Shown: in pieces, positions 26,764-34,292 of the stretch | How the letters are laid out: the number at the start of each line of letters is the position of its first letter | Position numbering within the stretch: position 1 is the first letter of the stretch | DNA from: Vallitalea pronyensis | GTDB lineage: Bacteria > Bacillota > Clostridia > Lachnospirales > Vallitaleaceae | Assembly: GCF_018141445.1 (NCBI RefSeq) | Contig: NZ_CP058649.1 | Span: 4,607,001-4,671,000 of the forward strand | Direction: 5' to 3' | Length of the DNA: 64,000 bases | Translations under genes and position numbers: made by a program | Notes under the pieces: generated by a model | Seen by the model: only the letters and a program-made list of their open reading frames with translations | Told to the model about the DNA's origin: nothing | Databases searched by the model: none

Positions 26764-28641
26764 CTATATATCCATCCAAATACGGTGATTATCGATCCTC
26801 TTCGTCATACCTTGTGCATCCAGATATTCTAGTAAAATTATGGTTTGCTTTCTTCCTATGCCTAAGATATCACGCGCTTCTGCAACCGATATTTTTTTGT
26901 GGTGTTCAATAAATGATCTCACCTTGTTAACAAAAACTTTATAATGTGTTTCATGAATATACGTACCTGATGTCACCTCTCGAATCCTTAGTGTTGCTAC
27001 TAAGAAATGGAGTATATCGTCCATATCATCAATGGTTTTCATGTTAAGTGTTGATACTTGTAAACCTTTTAATGCTTCCCCTTTAATAAGTTCTTCCATG
27101 TGTTGAACACCATCTAACTTAGCAATCTGCTGGATACGCTTTACTTTATGATATACAAGAAGATGACCTTCTAACTCCAATGTCTGTTCCCCCATCATGT
27201 GCTTCATTATGGCTTCATAACCTTGTATGGATAGCTTGGGAAAACATTGTGCTCTAAGGCTTTCTTTATCCGTGTAGATGCGATAAGGATAACGTTCATA
27301 GTATGAGGTCAAATATGCGTATGCATGTTGGATATCCTCATGTAATACCTTTTGGCTGATATAACCCTCTTGTCCCAGTTTTATGGCCTTTTCCCTTTTT
27401 ACTAATGTATCTAAAGCTTTCCATATGATTTGCCTGGATATTCTTAACATACCGTATAGTGAAGCAACGGTATGTACTTCTCTTTGAATGTCTAAAATCT
27501 GGTCAAGTGCTTCCTGGTAGTTTTGCTCATCTAATCGGTATAACAGTTGTACCATCTGCTCTTTTGAACACTTCAATGAAGGATGTGGTAACAATACTTT
27601 TCCTCCACCAATGGTGATCACGGGCGTTACGGACCGAAGAATATAGTAATCACCATGAACAGCTACAACATGCTTTTCTAGTCGGATTCTAGCATAGGTC
27701 CTATCGTTTTCTACATCATTTTGATGATACAATTGAACTTTTCCAAACACCTCACTGGTACCTATGTGCAGCCTTACTCGTTGATTATGTTTGATTCGAT
27801 TGCCTTGCAAAGCTTGTAACATGACATCCATATACTTTGTTGGTTCTATATCATCTGGCTTAGCCAACACCTGTCCTCTATGAACCATGGATTTCTCAAT
27901 CTTGTGTAAATTAATGGCACATCGTTGACCTGCCTTTGCCCTATCTCGGGTTTCACCATGTACTTGCAGACTTCGTACTTTGGTACGTAATCGGCTAGGT
28001 AAGATGGTGACGGTATCATCTTTTCTAATCTGTCCCCCTGCAATGGTTCCGGTAATCACTGTTCCATGACCTTTTATGGTAAATACCCGGTCAATGGGCA
28101 TACGAAATAGGCTGTCTTTATGGGTTTTATCCAGCCTCTCTGCCTGTTCTTGAATGTGACAGGTTAATGTATGCATACCTTGTTCCTGAGTAGATGAAAC
28201 GGGACAAATAGTAGCTGCTGCATAGGGCGTTTTTTCTAAGAAAGTTCGGATATCCTCACTTACTTGCGCTATTTTTTCCTCATCTACCAGATCAATCTTT
28301 GTGATGACTACCATGAGACAAGGTATATGCAACAACGTAATGATATGCATGTGTTCAATGGTTTGAGGCATAATGCCTTCATTGGCTGCCACGATGAGAA
28401 GTGCCATGTCCATACCACTTGCACCTGAAACCATGGTCTTAACCAACTTTTCATGTCCGGGTACATCGACGATGGATACTAATTGGTCTCCAATATAAAA
28501 AGGTGCAAACCCAAGTTCAATGGTCATACCTCTTGTTTTTTCTTCTTTCAGCCGGTCTGTATCATGACCCGTCAACGCTTTTACCAATTCTGTTTTTCCA
28601 TGATCCACATGACCAGCCGTACCGATAATTAAGTGTTCCAT
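26764..28641 (-). CDS. selB: Selenocysteine-specific elongation factor
   Basis: 625 residues. The N-terminal EF-Tu-like GTPase shows GHVDHGKTEL (G1), DVPGHEKLV (G3) and ITKIDL (G4). Domains II and III follow, and a C-terminal array of winged-helix domains (about residues 375-625) that binds the mRNA SECIS hairpin. It delivers Sec-tRNA to in-frame UGA codons. The residual ORF is full length compared with other clostridial SelB. It follows selA, with a 71-base hairpin between them. Its presence with selA, selD and tRNA-Sec shows a complete selenocysteine insertion route. Confidence 0.97.
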   Translation of the reverse strand: MEHLIIGTAGHVDHGKTELVKALTGHDTDRLKEEKTRGMTIELGFAPFYIGDQLVSIVDVPGHEKLVKTMVSGASGMDMALLIVAANEGIMPQTIEHMHIITLLHIPCLMVVITKIDLVDEEKIAQVSEDIRTFLEKTPYAAATICPVSSTQEQGMHTLTCHIQEQAERLDKTHKDSLFRMPIDRVFTIKGHGTVITGTIAGGQIRKDDTVTILPSRLRTKVRSLQVHGETRDRAKAGQRCAINLHKIEKSMVHRGQVLAKPDDIEPTKYMDVMLQALQGNRIKHNQRVRLHIGTSEVFGKVQLYHQNDVENDRTYARIRLEKHVVAVHGDYYILRSVTPVITIGGGKVLLPHPSLKCSKEQMVQLLYRLDEQNYQEALDQILDIQREVHTVASLYGMLRISRQIIWKALDTLVKREKAIKLGQEGYISQKVLHEDIQHAYAYLTSYYERYPYRIYTDKESLRAQCFPKLSIQGYEAIMKHMMGEQTLELEGHLLVYHKVKRIQQIAKLDGVQHMEELIKGEALKGLQVSTLNMKTIDDMDDILHFLVATLRIREVTSGTYIHETHYKVFVNKVRSFIEHHKKISVAEARDILGIGRKQTIILLEYLDAQGMTKRIDNHRIWMDI

Positions 28642-28712
28642 TTTATTTTACCTTTCATATGATGAAGTGACATCGCAACTTATACGGTTATATACCTGAC
28701 AATCCTATAATT

Positions 28713-28783
28713 GGGGCTGTCTCATAAAAGCAAAATAACGTCAATATCGTAGGCAACAAAATTGCTTTTTATGGAACAGCTCC
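28713..28783 (-). other. Long imperfect hairpin between selA and selB
   Basis: GGGGCTGT (28713-28720) pairs with ACAGCTCC (28776-28783), and CATAAAAGCAA with TTGCTTTTTATG, leaving a loop of about 26 bases. It begins right after the selA stop codon. No T tract follows on the minus strand, so it looks like an intra-operon processing or attenuation structure rather than a full terminator. Confidence 0.55.
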
Positions 28784-30202
28784 TTACGTTTTATCTATCT
28801 TGTTAATAATATCACAAAGCCCTTGAACAATCACATCATGATCTTGGTTAAACAGCGTACGCATGCTCAACTCAAGATGTTCATCCTTTATTCTTACGAT
28901 AATGGGTATTGTATATTTTCGCAAGGCCTTTTGTAAAGCAACCGCACCTATATATGGACTACTGATGGCAAGTGCTATGGATTCTTTCTTAGCTTCAGGT
29001 AATGCGCCACCGCCCACACTATTTTCTTCTTGAATGATGGATATTTGTATATGATCATGTAAATTATCCTTTAACCTTTTCATTAACTTATTGGCTTCTT
29101 CTTCTAATTGCTGCATATCCCGACATAACATCTTCATAATGGGTAAATGTTCATTTATGGTCTCGTTCCTATAGCATTGTAATACTTGCTCTAGGGCAAT
29201 AAGGGATAATTTATCGATTCTTACCATACGTGTTAGGGGGTTTTTCCTTATCTGGTCAATCCACTTTTTTTTGCCTACGATGATGCCGCCTTGAGGTCCC
29301 CCTAATAACTTGTCACCACTAAAAGTAATGACATCCATACCTTGTTTAACACATTCTGTAACCGTTGGTTCATAGGGTAAGCCATACTGTCTTAAATCCA
29401 CAAGACAACCACTACCCAAATCTTCCATAGCAATGAGCTCTTTTGCATGGGCTAATGCACCAATAGCATGTCCATCCACATCTGCAGTGAATCCTTCAAT
29501 ACGGTAATTACTCTTATGAACTTTTAGTAAAACAGCTGTTTCTTCTGTGATGGCTTTTTCATAATCATGGATATACGTCTTATTGGTGGTACCTACTTCA
29601 ACCATACGGGCACCACTTCTGTTAATGATATCAGGTATACGAAAGCTCCCACCTATTTCTACTTGTTCCGATCGAGAAATGATGACTTCTTGGTTTGAAG
29701 CTAAGGTATTCAATGCTATAAATACAGCAGCAGCATTATTATTGACCACCATAGCACTTTCTGCTCCTGTTAAATCCGTTAATAAGGTTTCAACATAATC
29801 ATAACGTGACCCTCGCTTACCTTCTTCTAGATTATACTCAAGGTTACTATAACCTCCAGCAACCTCAACCATCTCATCAAGTGCTATCTTACCTAACGGA
29901 GCTCGACCCATATTTGTATGCAAGAGAACGCCAGTCCCATTGATGATTCTTCTTAATCCTTTTTTCTCCGTTTGCTGTTGTATGTCTAAGACATAGGCAA
30001 CAATCCTTGCCATGACTTGGTCTTTCGACTGATAGTGAAACGTATCTAATTCACTGCTGAATACTTTATGTCGAAAGATTTCTATGCCTTGTAAAATTAA
30101 GGCTTTTATATGATTCCTGCCTTGACTCTCCAACAGATGTTGTATGGTTTTCTGTTCAAGAACATCGTGTACAGATGGAATATGTCTGAGTAAATGTTGC
30201 AT
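28784..30202 (-). CDS. selA: L-seryl-tRNA(Sec) selenium transferase
   Basis: 472 residues, the expected length. It is a PLP-dependent fold with the Schiff-base lysine at Lys298 in FSGDKLLGGPQGG, and the N-terminal domain segment NGTGVLLHTNMGRAPL near residues 87-102. It converts Ser-tRNA(Sec) to Sec-tRNA(Sec) with selenophosphate from SelD. The gene lies between selD and selB in the order selC-selD-selA-selB on the transcribed strand, although a good terminator separates selD from selA. A strong AAGGAGG precedes the start. Confidence 0.97.
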   Translation of the reverse strand: MQHLLRHIPSVHDVLEQKTIQHLLESQGRNHIKALILQGIEIFRHKVFSSELDTFHYQSKDQVMARIVAYVLDIQQQTEKKGLRRIINGTGVLLHTNMGRAPLGKIALDEMVEVAGGYSNLEYNLEEGKRGSRYDYVETLLTDLTGAESAMVVNNNAAAVFIALNTLASNQEVIISRSEQVEIGGSFRIPDIINRSGARMVEVGTTNKTYIHDYEKAITEETAVLLKVHKSNYRIEGFTADVDGHAIGALAHAKELIAMEDLGSGCLVDLRQYGLPYEPTVTECVKQGMDVITFSGDKLLGGPQGGIIVGKKKWIDQIRKNPLTRMVRIDKLSLIALEQVLQCYRNETINEHLPIMKMLCRDMQQLEEEANKLMKRLKDNLHDHIQISIIQEENSVGGGALPEAKKESIALAISSPYIGAVALQKALRKYTIPIIVRIKDEHLELSMRTLFNQDHDVIVQGLCDIINKIDKT

Positions 30203-30283
30203 CCATTTACCTCCTTGTTATCATCCCAGTATATGCTAATCATAGGAAAACATCTTATATGCTATATTCAAGGACTTTACTAT

Positions 30284-30315
30284 AAAATCAAAAAAGAGGG
30301 ATAAATATCCCTCTT
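30284..30315 (-). terminator. Strong terminator between selD and selA
   Basis: AAGAGGGAT and ATCCCTCTT pair around a 4-base loop and run into six T on the minus strand. It lies 68 bases after the selD stop, so selC-selD and selA-selB may be separate transcription units or linked by readthrough. Confidence 0.8.
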
Positions 30316-30382
30316 ATAGTGTTAATAAAATCAAATGGATGGCAACTTATTCATAACATTGGATGTAGGCATCCTTACATGT

Positions 30383-31441
30383 CTATATCACCTTAATGTA
30401 TGTGTCACCTTCTGCTTTCGTGGTAACTTCTCCAATCACATTGGCACACAGACATTTTTCATTTTTTAATTCGTTGACAAGCTGTTCTGCTTTATGGGCT
30501 GCTACAGCAATTAATAATCCGCCAGATGTTTGAGGATCATATAATGCTGTTTGCATGTTACGTGATACATTAGCCATCTGCGCCCACTTGCCAAAATGTT
30601 TTTCATTGGACCTTGCCCCACCTGGTACTGCGGCTTGTTCAATTAATGCAAGAGTACCATCAAATAGTGGAATGGATTCTGAACGCAGTGTTAACTGTAC
30701 ATGACTCCCACTAGCCAACTCATAGCTATGTCCAAGAATACCAAAACCTGTTACATCCGTACATCCATGAACGCCAACCCTTTCCATGGCTATTGCTGCT
30801 CCTTTGTTAAGGGTACACATACTTGTAATAGCAGGCTCCAGCTCTTTTTCTGTAATCATACCTTTTTTAAGAGCCGTGGTTAAGATACCTGTTCCTATGG
30901 GTTTCGTCAACACAAGTACATCACCCACTTGTGCGCCCGCATTGGCAAGTACTTTGTCAGGATGTACATAACCCGTTACTGATAAACCGTACTTTACTTC
31001 TTTATCCGTTACGGTATGTCCACCAACTAAGACAGCTTCTGCTTCAACAATTTTATCAGCACCGCCTCTAAGTATATCTGCTAAGACATCGGACTCCAAG
31101 CATGTAGCAAAACAGGCAATGTTCATAGCGGTCAAAGGTTTACCACCCATAGCATACACGTCACTTAACGCATTGGTTGCTGCTATCTGCCCAAATAAAT
31201 AGGGATCATCAACAATCGGTGTAAAGAAATCTAATGTTTGAATTAAGGCATAATCCTCTCGAATTTTATAAACACCAGCATCATCTGATGTATCTAATCC
31301 TACAATAAGATTGGGATCAATTTTATTTTCTTTTTTCTTTAAATGACGCAAAACTTGCGCCAAGTCCTGTGGACTTAATTTGCTTGCTCAGCCAGCTTTT
31401 GATGACATTTGTGTTAAACGAATTCTATCTTGATCAACCAT
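30383..31441 (-). CDS. selD: Selenide, water dikinase, itself a selenoprotein (UGA = Sec18)
   Basis: 353 codons when the in-frame TGA at 31388-31390 is read as selenocysteine. Translation from the ATG at 31441 (AGGAGGTG upstream) gives TQMSSKAG-Sec-ASKLSPQDLAQVLRHL, which aligns with the family's catalytic Cys/Sec position followed by the essential Lys. A conventional gene finder would start at codon 28 and lose the catalytic loop. The remainder is a complete SelD with the AIRS/PurM fold, including VGLDTSDDAGVYKI, ATNALSDVYAMGG and TDVTGFGILGH. It makes selenophosphate from selenide and ATP. A hairpin 11-26 bases after the UGA is a plausible SECIS element. Confidence 0.96.
31362..31376 (-). 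promoter_or_regulatory. Candidate SECIS hairpin in selD mRNA
   Basis: On the minus strand AAGTCC pairs with GGACTT around the loop ACA, starting 11 bases after the UGA. Bacterial SECIS elements lie immediately downstream of the UGA and are read by SelB, so the position fits. The lower stem is not resolved. Confidence 0.55.
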
Positions 31442-31489
31442 CGCGTCCACCTCCTGAGTAACGAAAAAAACTTCGCGTATTCCTATTAA

Positions 31490-31586
31490 TGGCGGGAAAG
31501 AGTAGGAATCGAACCTACCTCGGACGGTCTTACCACCCGAAAAAAGATTTGAAGTCTCTTGGATCCACCAGAACCCATTCTATCCC
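31490..31586 (-). tRNA. selC: tRNA-Sec (anticodon UCA)
   Basis: A 97-base tRNA with an encoded CCA. The acceptor GGGATAG pairs with CTTTCCC, then G and CCA. The anticodon arm carries ACTTCAAAT with anticodon TCA. The extra arm is long, as in serine-type tRNAs, and the T arm is GTAGG-TTCGATT-CCTAC. It lies 48 bases upstream of the selD start on the same strand. Confidence 0.95.
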
Positions 31587-31603
31587 ATAAATTGCTGTTT
31601 TTT

Positions 31604-31632
31604 ATTATACCCGATTTCATTGTATTTGTATA
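31604..31632 (-). promoter_or_regulatory. Promoter of tRNA-Sec (and selD)
   Basis: Minus-strand -35 TATACA (31627-31632), 17-bp spacer, consensus -10 TATAAT (31604-31609). The expected start is about 11 bases before the mature tRNA. With only 48 bases between tRNA and selD, co-transcription is likely. Confidence 0.6.
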
Positions 31633-31690
31633 CTACTAACTTCTTCACACAGTATAATAGTACGTATGCTGTATGTTGTATAAATAAAAT

Positions 31691-31732
31691 ATCCTTACAC
31701 TAGAAACAATGGACAGTTTCTAATATAAGGAT
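31691..31732. repeat. Imperfect 17-bp inverted repeat
   Basis: ATCCTTACACTAGAAAC (31691-31707) and GTTTCTAATATAAGGAT (31716-31732) pair with two mismatches around AATGGACA. No gene ends nearby on either strand, so it is not an obvious terminator. It may be a short palindromic element. Confidence 0.5.
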
Positions 31733-31973
31733 TGATTTAGGTTTATGTAAAAAAGTAAATAATATAAATTTCATAACTTATGATTATATGATATCAATCA
31801 AATACCAAATAGACAAGTAAATCTTTGAATTTTGAAGTAAAATATAGTATATGGAATGTCTTACGTTGTATGGGTATATGAGTTAATCATTCAGCCTTTG
31901 TCATGACTATAATCATATGCTATCTTATAAACACAAAGCTAGTTTTGATATCACGTACAATGGAGGTAAACCT

Positions 31974-32450
31974 ATGATTATCATTGAAAAAGCGCAATTA
32001 AAAGATAGTGTTATTTTAACTCGCATAAAAACAGCAGCTTATAGGGATGAAAAAAGAAGGTTCGGTCCATGGCAAGTGGATGGTGAAGGTCCTGATTGGT
32101 ATATTAAAGAATGGTACAATGATGTAACTGAAACTGAAAGTCTCATAAGAAACTTCCATTATTATAAACTTATACATAACACAGATATAGTAGGATGTTT
32201 TTGGTTACGCATAGCAGATGAACGCACTATAGAACTCAATGATTTCTGTATTCATCCAGAACATCAAGGTAAGGGCTATGGCTATAAGACATTATTAATG
32301 ATGGCATCATTGTTTCCTGAAAAAAATAAATGGACATTAGGTACACCATTTTATAGTGTTAGAAATCAGCATCTTTATACAAAAGCAGGATATATAAAAG
32401 TTGGAGAAAAAGCTAATCATATGGTTTTCTTATATGAAAAAAAAGTCTAA
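31974..32450 (+). CDS. GNAT-family N-acetyltransferase
   Basis: About 158 residues with one GNAT domain. The acetyl-CoA pyrophosphate-binding motif is in HPEHQGKGYGYKTL (motif A, with Q-G-K-G-Y-G), and a conserved NQHLYTKAGYIKVGE segment is near the C-terminus. An upstream in-frame ATG at 31917 lacks a ribosome site, whereas the ATG at 31974 has GGAGG seven bases before it. The substrate cannot be told; it could modify a small amine, a peptide or an antibiotic. It is one of the few plus-strand genes in the first half of the window and stands alone. Confidence 0.85.
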   Translation: MIIIEKAQLKDSVILTRIKTAAYRDEKRRFGPWQVDGEGPDWYIKEWYNDVTETESLIRNFHYYKLIHNTDIVGCFWLRIADERTIELNDFCIHPEHQGKGYGYKTLLMMASLFPEKNKWTLGTPFYSVRNQHLYTKAGYIKVGEKANHMVFLYEKKV

Positions 32451-32512
32451 TAAGATTATAATTATATAACCTAAATTATCAAGCAAAATAGTTTCAGAGA
32501 TTAGTGGATAAT

Positions 32513-32541
32513 GATAAAAGCGGCTAATCGCCGCTTCTATC
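32513..32541. terminator. Bidirectional hairpin between GNAT and tetR
   Basis: GATAAAAGCGGC and GCCGCTTCTATC pair with one mismatch around TAATC. The genes on both sides converge on it. The T tracts are short (four on the minus strand). Confidence 0.65.
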
Positions 32542-32546
32542 ACTTA

Positions 32547-33161
32547 CTATACCTGAATACCCCTTTTTAAAACTTCAATAACCTGATCAATATAAGGAAC
32601 ATACGTCTTATAGTCCCCATCTTCATTATGATTCATGACATATTCTATAACGGCTGAACCCATGGATGCAATCATGATTGCTGTAATACGTATGTCGATG
32701 TTTTTATTAAGTTTACCTTCTTGAACGCCCTGTTTTAATAAAGATTCATATAATGTTACACCATCCAGTTCACTTTGACCAAGAACATCTTTTTTTATGG
32801 CATCATCACCTTTAATTAAGCGTTCTGCAATCTTAGAGAACTTAGGATTATCTTTAGAAAACACAATACTCGCTATCAATAAACTCTTAAGAAATTCAAA
32901 AAAATCAATACCGTCACTTTGTGCCATATAACGGCTAAGGTATTCTAATTTTTTTTCACTGATTTTATGGATTAAGTACTGATAGAGGTCTTTCTTATCT
33001 TCAAAGTACTGATAAAAACTGCCTTTTGCGATAGAAGCATCTTTTACAATGCGTGATATGCTGACATTTTTATAATCATTACAAGCGAACTCATCAATAA
33101 CAATACTTAGTATTCTATTTTTTTTATCATCCGATAGATTAAAAAATGTATCTTTTGGCAT
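32547..33161 (-). CDS. TetR/AcrR-family transcriptional regulator
   Basis: 204 residues. The N-terminal TetR helix-turn-helix is clear: ISRIVKDASIAKGSFYQYFEDKKDLYQYLI (residues about 28-57, with the GSFYQYF recognition segment). The C-terminal ligand-binding domain is divergent, as usual. The operator TGACTATCTAGTCA lies directly after the -10 of its own promoter, and two more copies lie in the same position at the oppB promoter about 7.4 kb away. It therefore likely represses itself and the peptide importer until an unknown ligand binds. The ATG has AAGGAGA upstream. Confidence 0.9.
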   Translation of the reverse strand: MPKDTFFNLSDDKKNRILSIVIDEFACNDYKNVSISRIVKDASIAKGSFYQYFEDKKDLYQYLIHKISEKKLEYLSRYMAQSDGIDFFEFLKSLLIASIVFSKDNPKFSKIAERLIKGDDAIKKDVLGQSELDGVTLYESLLKQGVQEGKLNKNIDIRITAIMIASMGSAVIEYVMNHNEDGDYKTYVPYIDQVIEVLKRGIQV

Positions 33162-33193
33162 TGGCGATTCTCCTTATCTATGTATGCATCAAC

Positions 33194-33237
33194 TGACTAT
33201 CTAGTCACATCATATCATAGCACTTTATACATGTCAA
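33194..33237 (-). promoter_or_regulatory. tetR promoter and TGACT-N4-AGTCA operator
   Basis: Minus-strand TTGACA (33232-33237), 17 bp, TATGAT (33209-33214), then the palindrome TGACT-ATCT-AGTCA (33194-33207, plus strand) covering the start site. The same box occurs twice after the oppB -10. Confidence 0.82.
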
Positions 33238-33276
33238 TGAGGCCTTCATCATGTCATTTATTTGTAATATATCCGT

Positions 33277-34050
33277 CTAAACAAGGTTTTCAAACAACCT
33301 GCTAAGGTCCACTTTTAGATCGTTAAATACGCATGATTCTAGGGTTTCTCCAACTTTATAAGTACACAGCTCACCTACCTCTGTTTCATTAAAATGATAC
33401 ACCATGATTTGTTTTTGCCTTGGGTCTACAATCCAGTATTCCTCAACTTTAGATAAGCGGTAAGTATTCAATTTATCGATCATATCTTTTGAACGGGTAC
33501 TGTTGGATAATATCTCCAGTACAAGGGTAGGTGTCCCCATATACCGTCCTTTTTCTGTTACATTACCTTCTTCATGTAAATCACAAGCCACAAGCACATC
33601 CGGTTGCATCACGTCCGGGTCCTTTATATCTTTTTTTCTAAAATGCACATCAAATGGCGCAAGAAAGGCACGACAGGTTTTGTTCTTAAAAAAAGCATTA
33701 AATAAAAGATGCAACCTGCCTAAGATTTCTTGATGGTTGATATTCGGTGAAGGTAATAAATAGATTTCTCCATTAATATATTCCATCCGTAGGGTGCTTT
33801 TTTCATTAATCTCCATAAATTCTTCATAAGATACTCTTTTTCCGCCATACTGATAGTCCACTGCTTTTTCTCGTATGACAAAATATTGTTCGATATCTGT
33901 TACATAAGGGGTTAAACGTGCGATTTTCTGTCCATTCTTTGTGATGACCACATCATTTTGTTCTGTTACATAATCAAGATACTGTCCTAAATTCTTTTTC
34001 AACTCCGTTGCCGTAATGGTTAAACCTTTGTTTTCTTTTGTATTATCCAT
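33277..34050 (-). CDS. Phd/YefM-like domain fused to Uma2 domain (second copy)
   Basis: 257 residues, closely related along its whole length to the protein at 11559-12311. The N-terminal Phd/YefM part has TATELKKNLGQYLDY and VITKNGQKIARLTPY; the linker has DYQYGGKRVSYEEFMEI, almost identical in both. The Uma2 part keeps the nuclease-superfamily residues: Asp in QPDVLVA, Glu in LVLEILSNSTR, and YWIVDP. GAGGTGAT precedes the ATG. The palindrome ATCGTACGAT at 34101-34110 lies just upstream of its promoter. No toxin gene adjoins. Whether the Uma2 part cuts DNA or is a pure regulator is unknown. Confidence 0.85.
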   Translation of the reverse strand: MDNTKENKGLTITATELKKNLGQYLDYVTEQNDVVITKNGQKIARLTPYVTDIEQYFVIREKAVDYQYGGKRVSYEEFMEINEKSTLRMEYINGEIYLLPSPNINHQEILGRLHLLFNAFFKNKTCRAFLAPFDVHFRKKDIKDPDVMQPDVLVACDLHEEGNVTEKGRYMGTPTLVLEILSNSTRSKDMIDKLNTYRLSKVEEYWIVDPRQKQIMVYHFNETEVGELCTYKVGETLESCVFNDLKVDLSRLFENLV

Positions 34051-34067
34051 TTTATCACCTCTAAATC

Positions 34068-34110
34068 ATCATAGCATATGCAGATGATATGAGCAATAAA
34101 ATCGTACGAT
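34068..34110 (-). promoter_or_regulatory. Promoter and ATCGTACGAT operator of the second Phd-Uma2 gene
   Basis: Minus-strand -35 TTGCTC (34091-34096), 17-bp spacer, -10 TATGAT (34068-34073). The palindrome ATCGTACGAT (34101-34110) sits four bases upstream of the -35, matching the position of the outer site at the paralogue's promoter. Confidence 0.7.
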
Positions 34111-34178
34111 GTTTTTTTGTTTTCCATACACTTTTTTAAGGATGTAGAGATTTTTTCGACCATTTCTTGTGTACTATC

Positions 34179-34246
34179 AAAAAAAGTATGCTCCATCTTA
34201 AGTTAGACATTTTTTGTTATTTTTTAGTCTACTTAAGAGGAGCATA
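34179..34246 (-). terminator. Long-arm terminator of the opp operon
   Basis: Arms of about 20 bp (34187-34208 and 34227-34246, reading TATGCTCC...AGAC and GTCTACTT...GCATA) pair with small interruptions. On the minus strand they are followed by seven T. The long arms resemble a palindromic mobile element as much as a plain terminator. Confidence 0.75.
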
Positions 34247-34292
34247 TCTATGATCAGTTCTAATAGGAATATTTATGAAAATTTACATTGTA

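Larger units (their letters stand above)
31587..31973. other. Gene-free stretch around the selC promoter and a hairpin
   Basis: 387 bases. It holds the tRNA-Sec promoter (31604-31632), a 17-bp imperfect hairpin (31691-31732), and the upstream region of the GNAT gene. A frame is open from 31917, but ribosome-site position argues that the GNAT gene starts at 31974. Confidence 0.5.

Noticed and set aside
33277..34050. A classical toxin-antitoxin pair
   Set aside because: Only the Phd-like domain is present; no RelE/Doc-type or other toxin gene adjoins, and the rest of the protein is Uma2-like.
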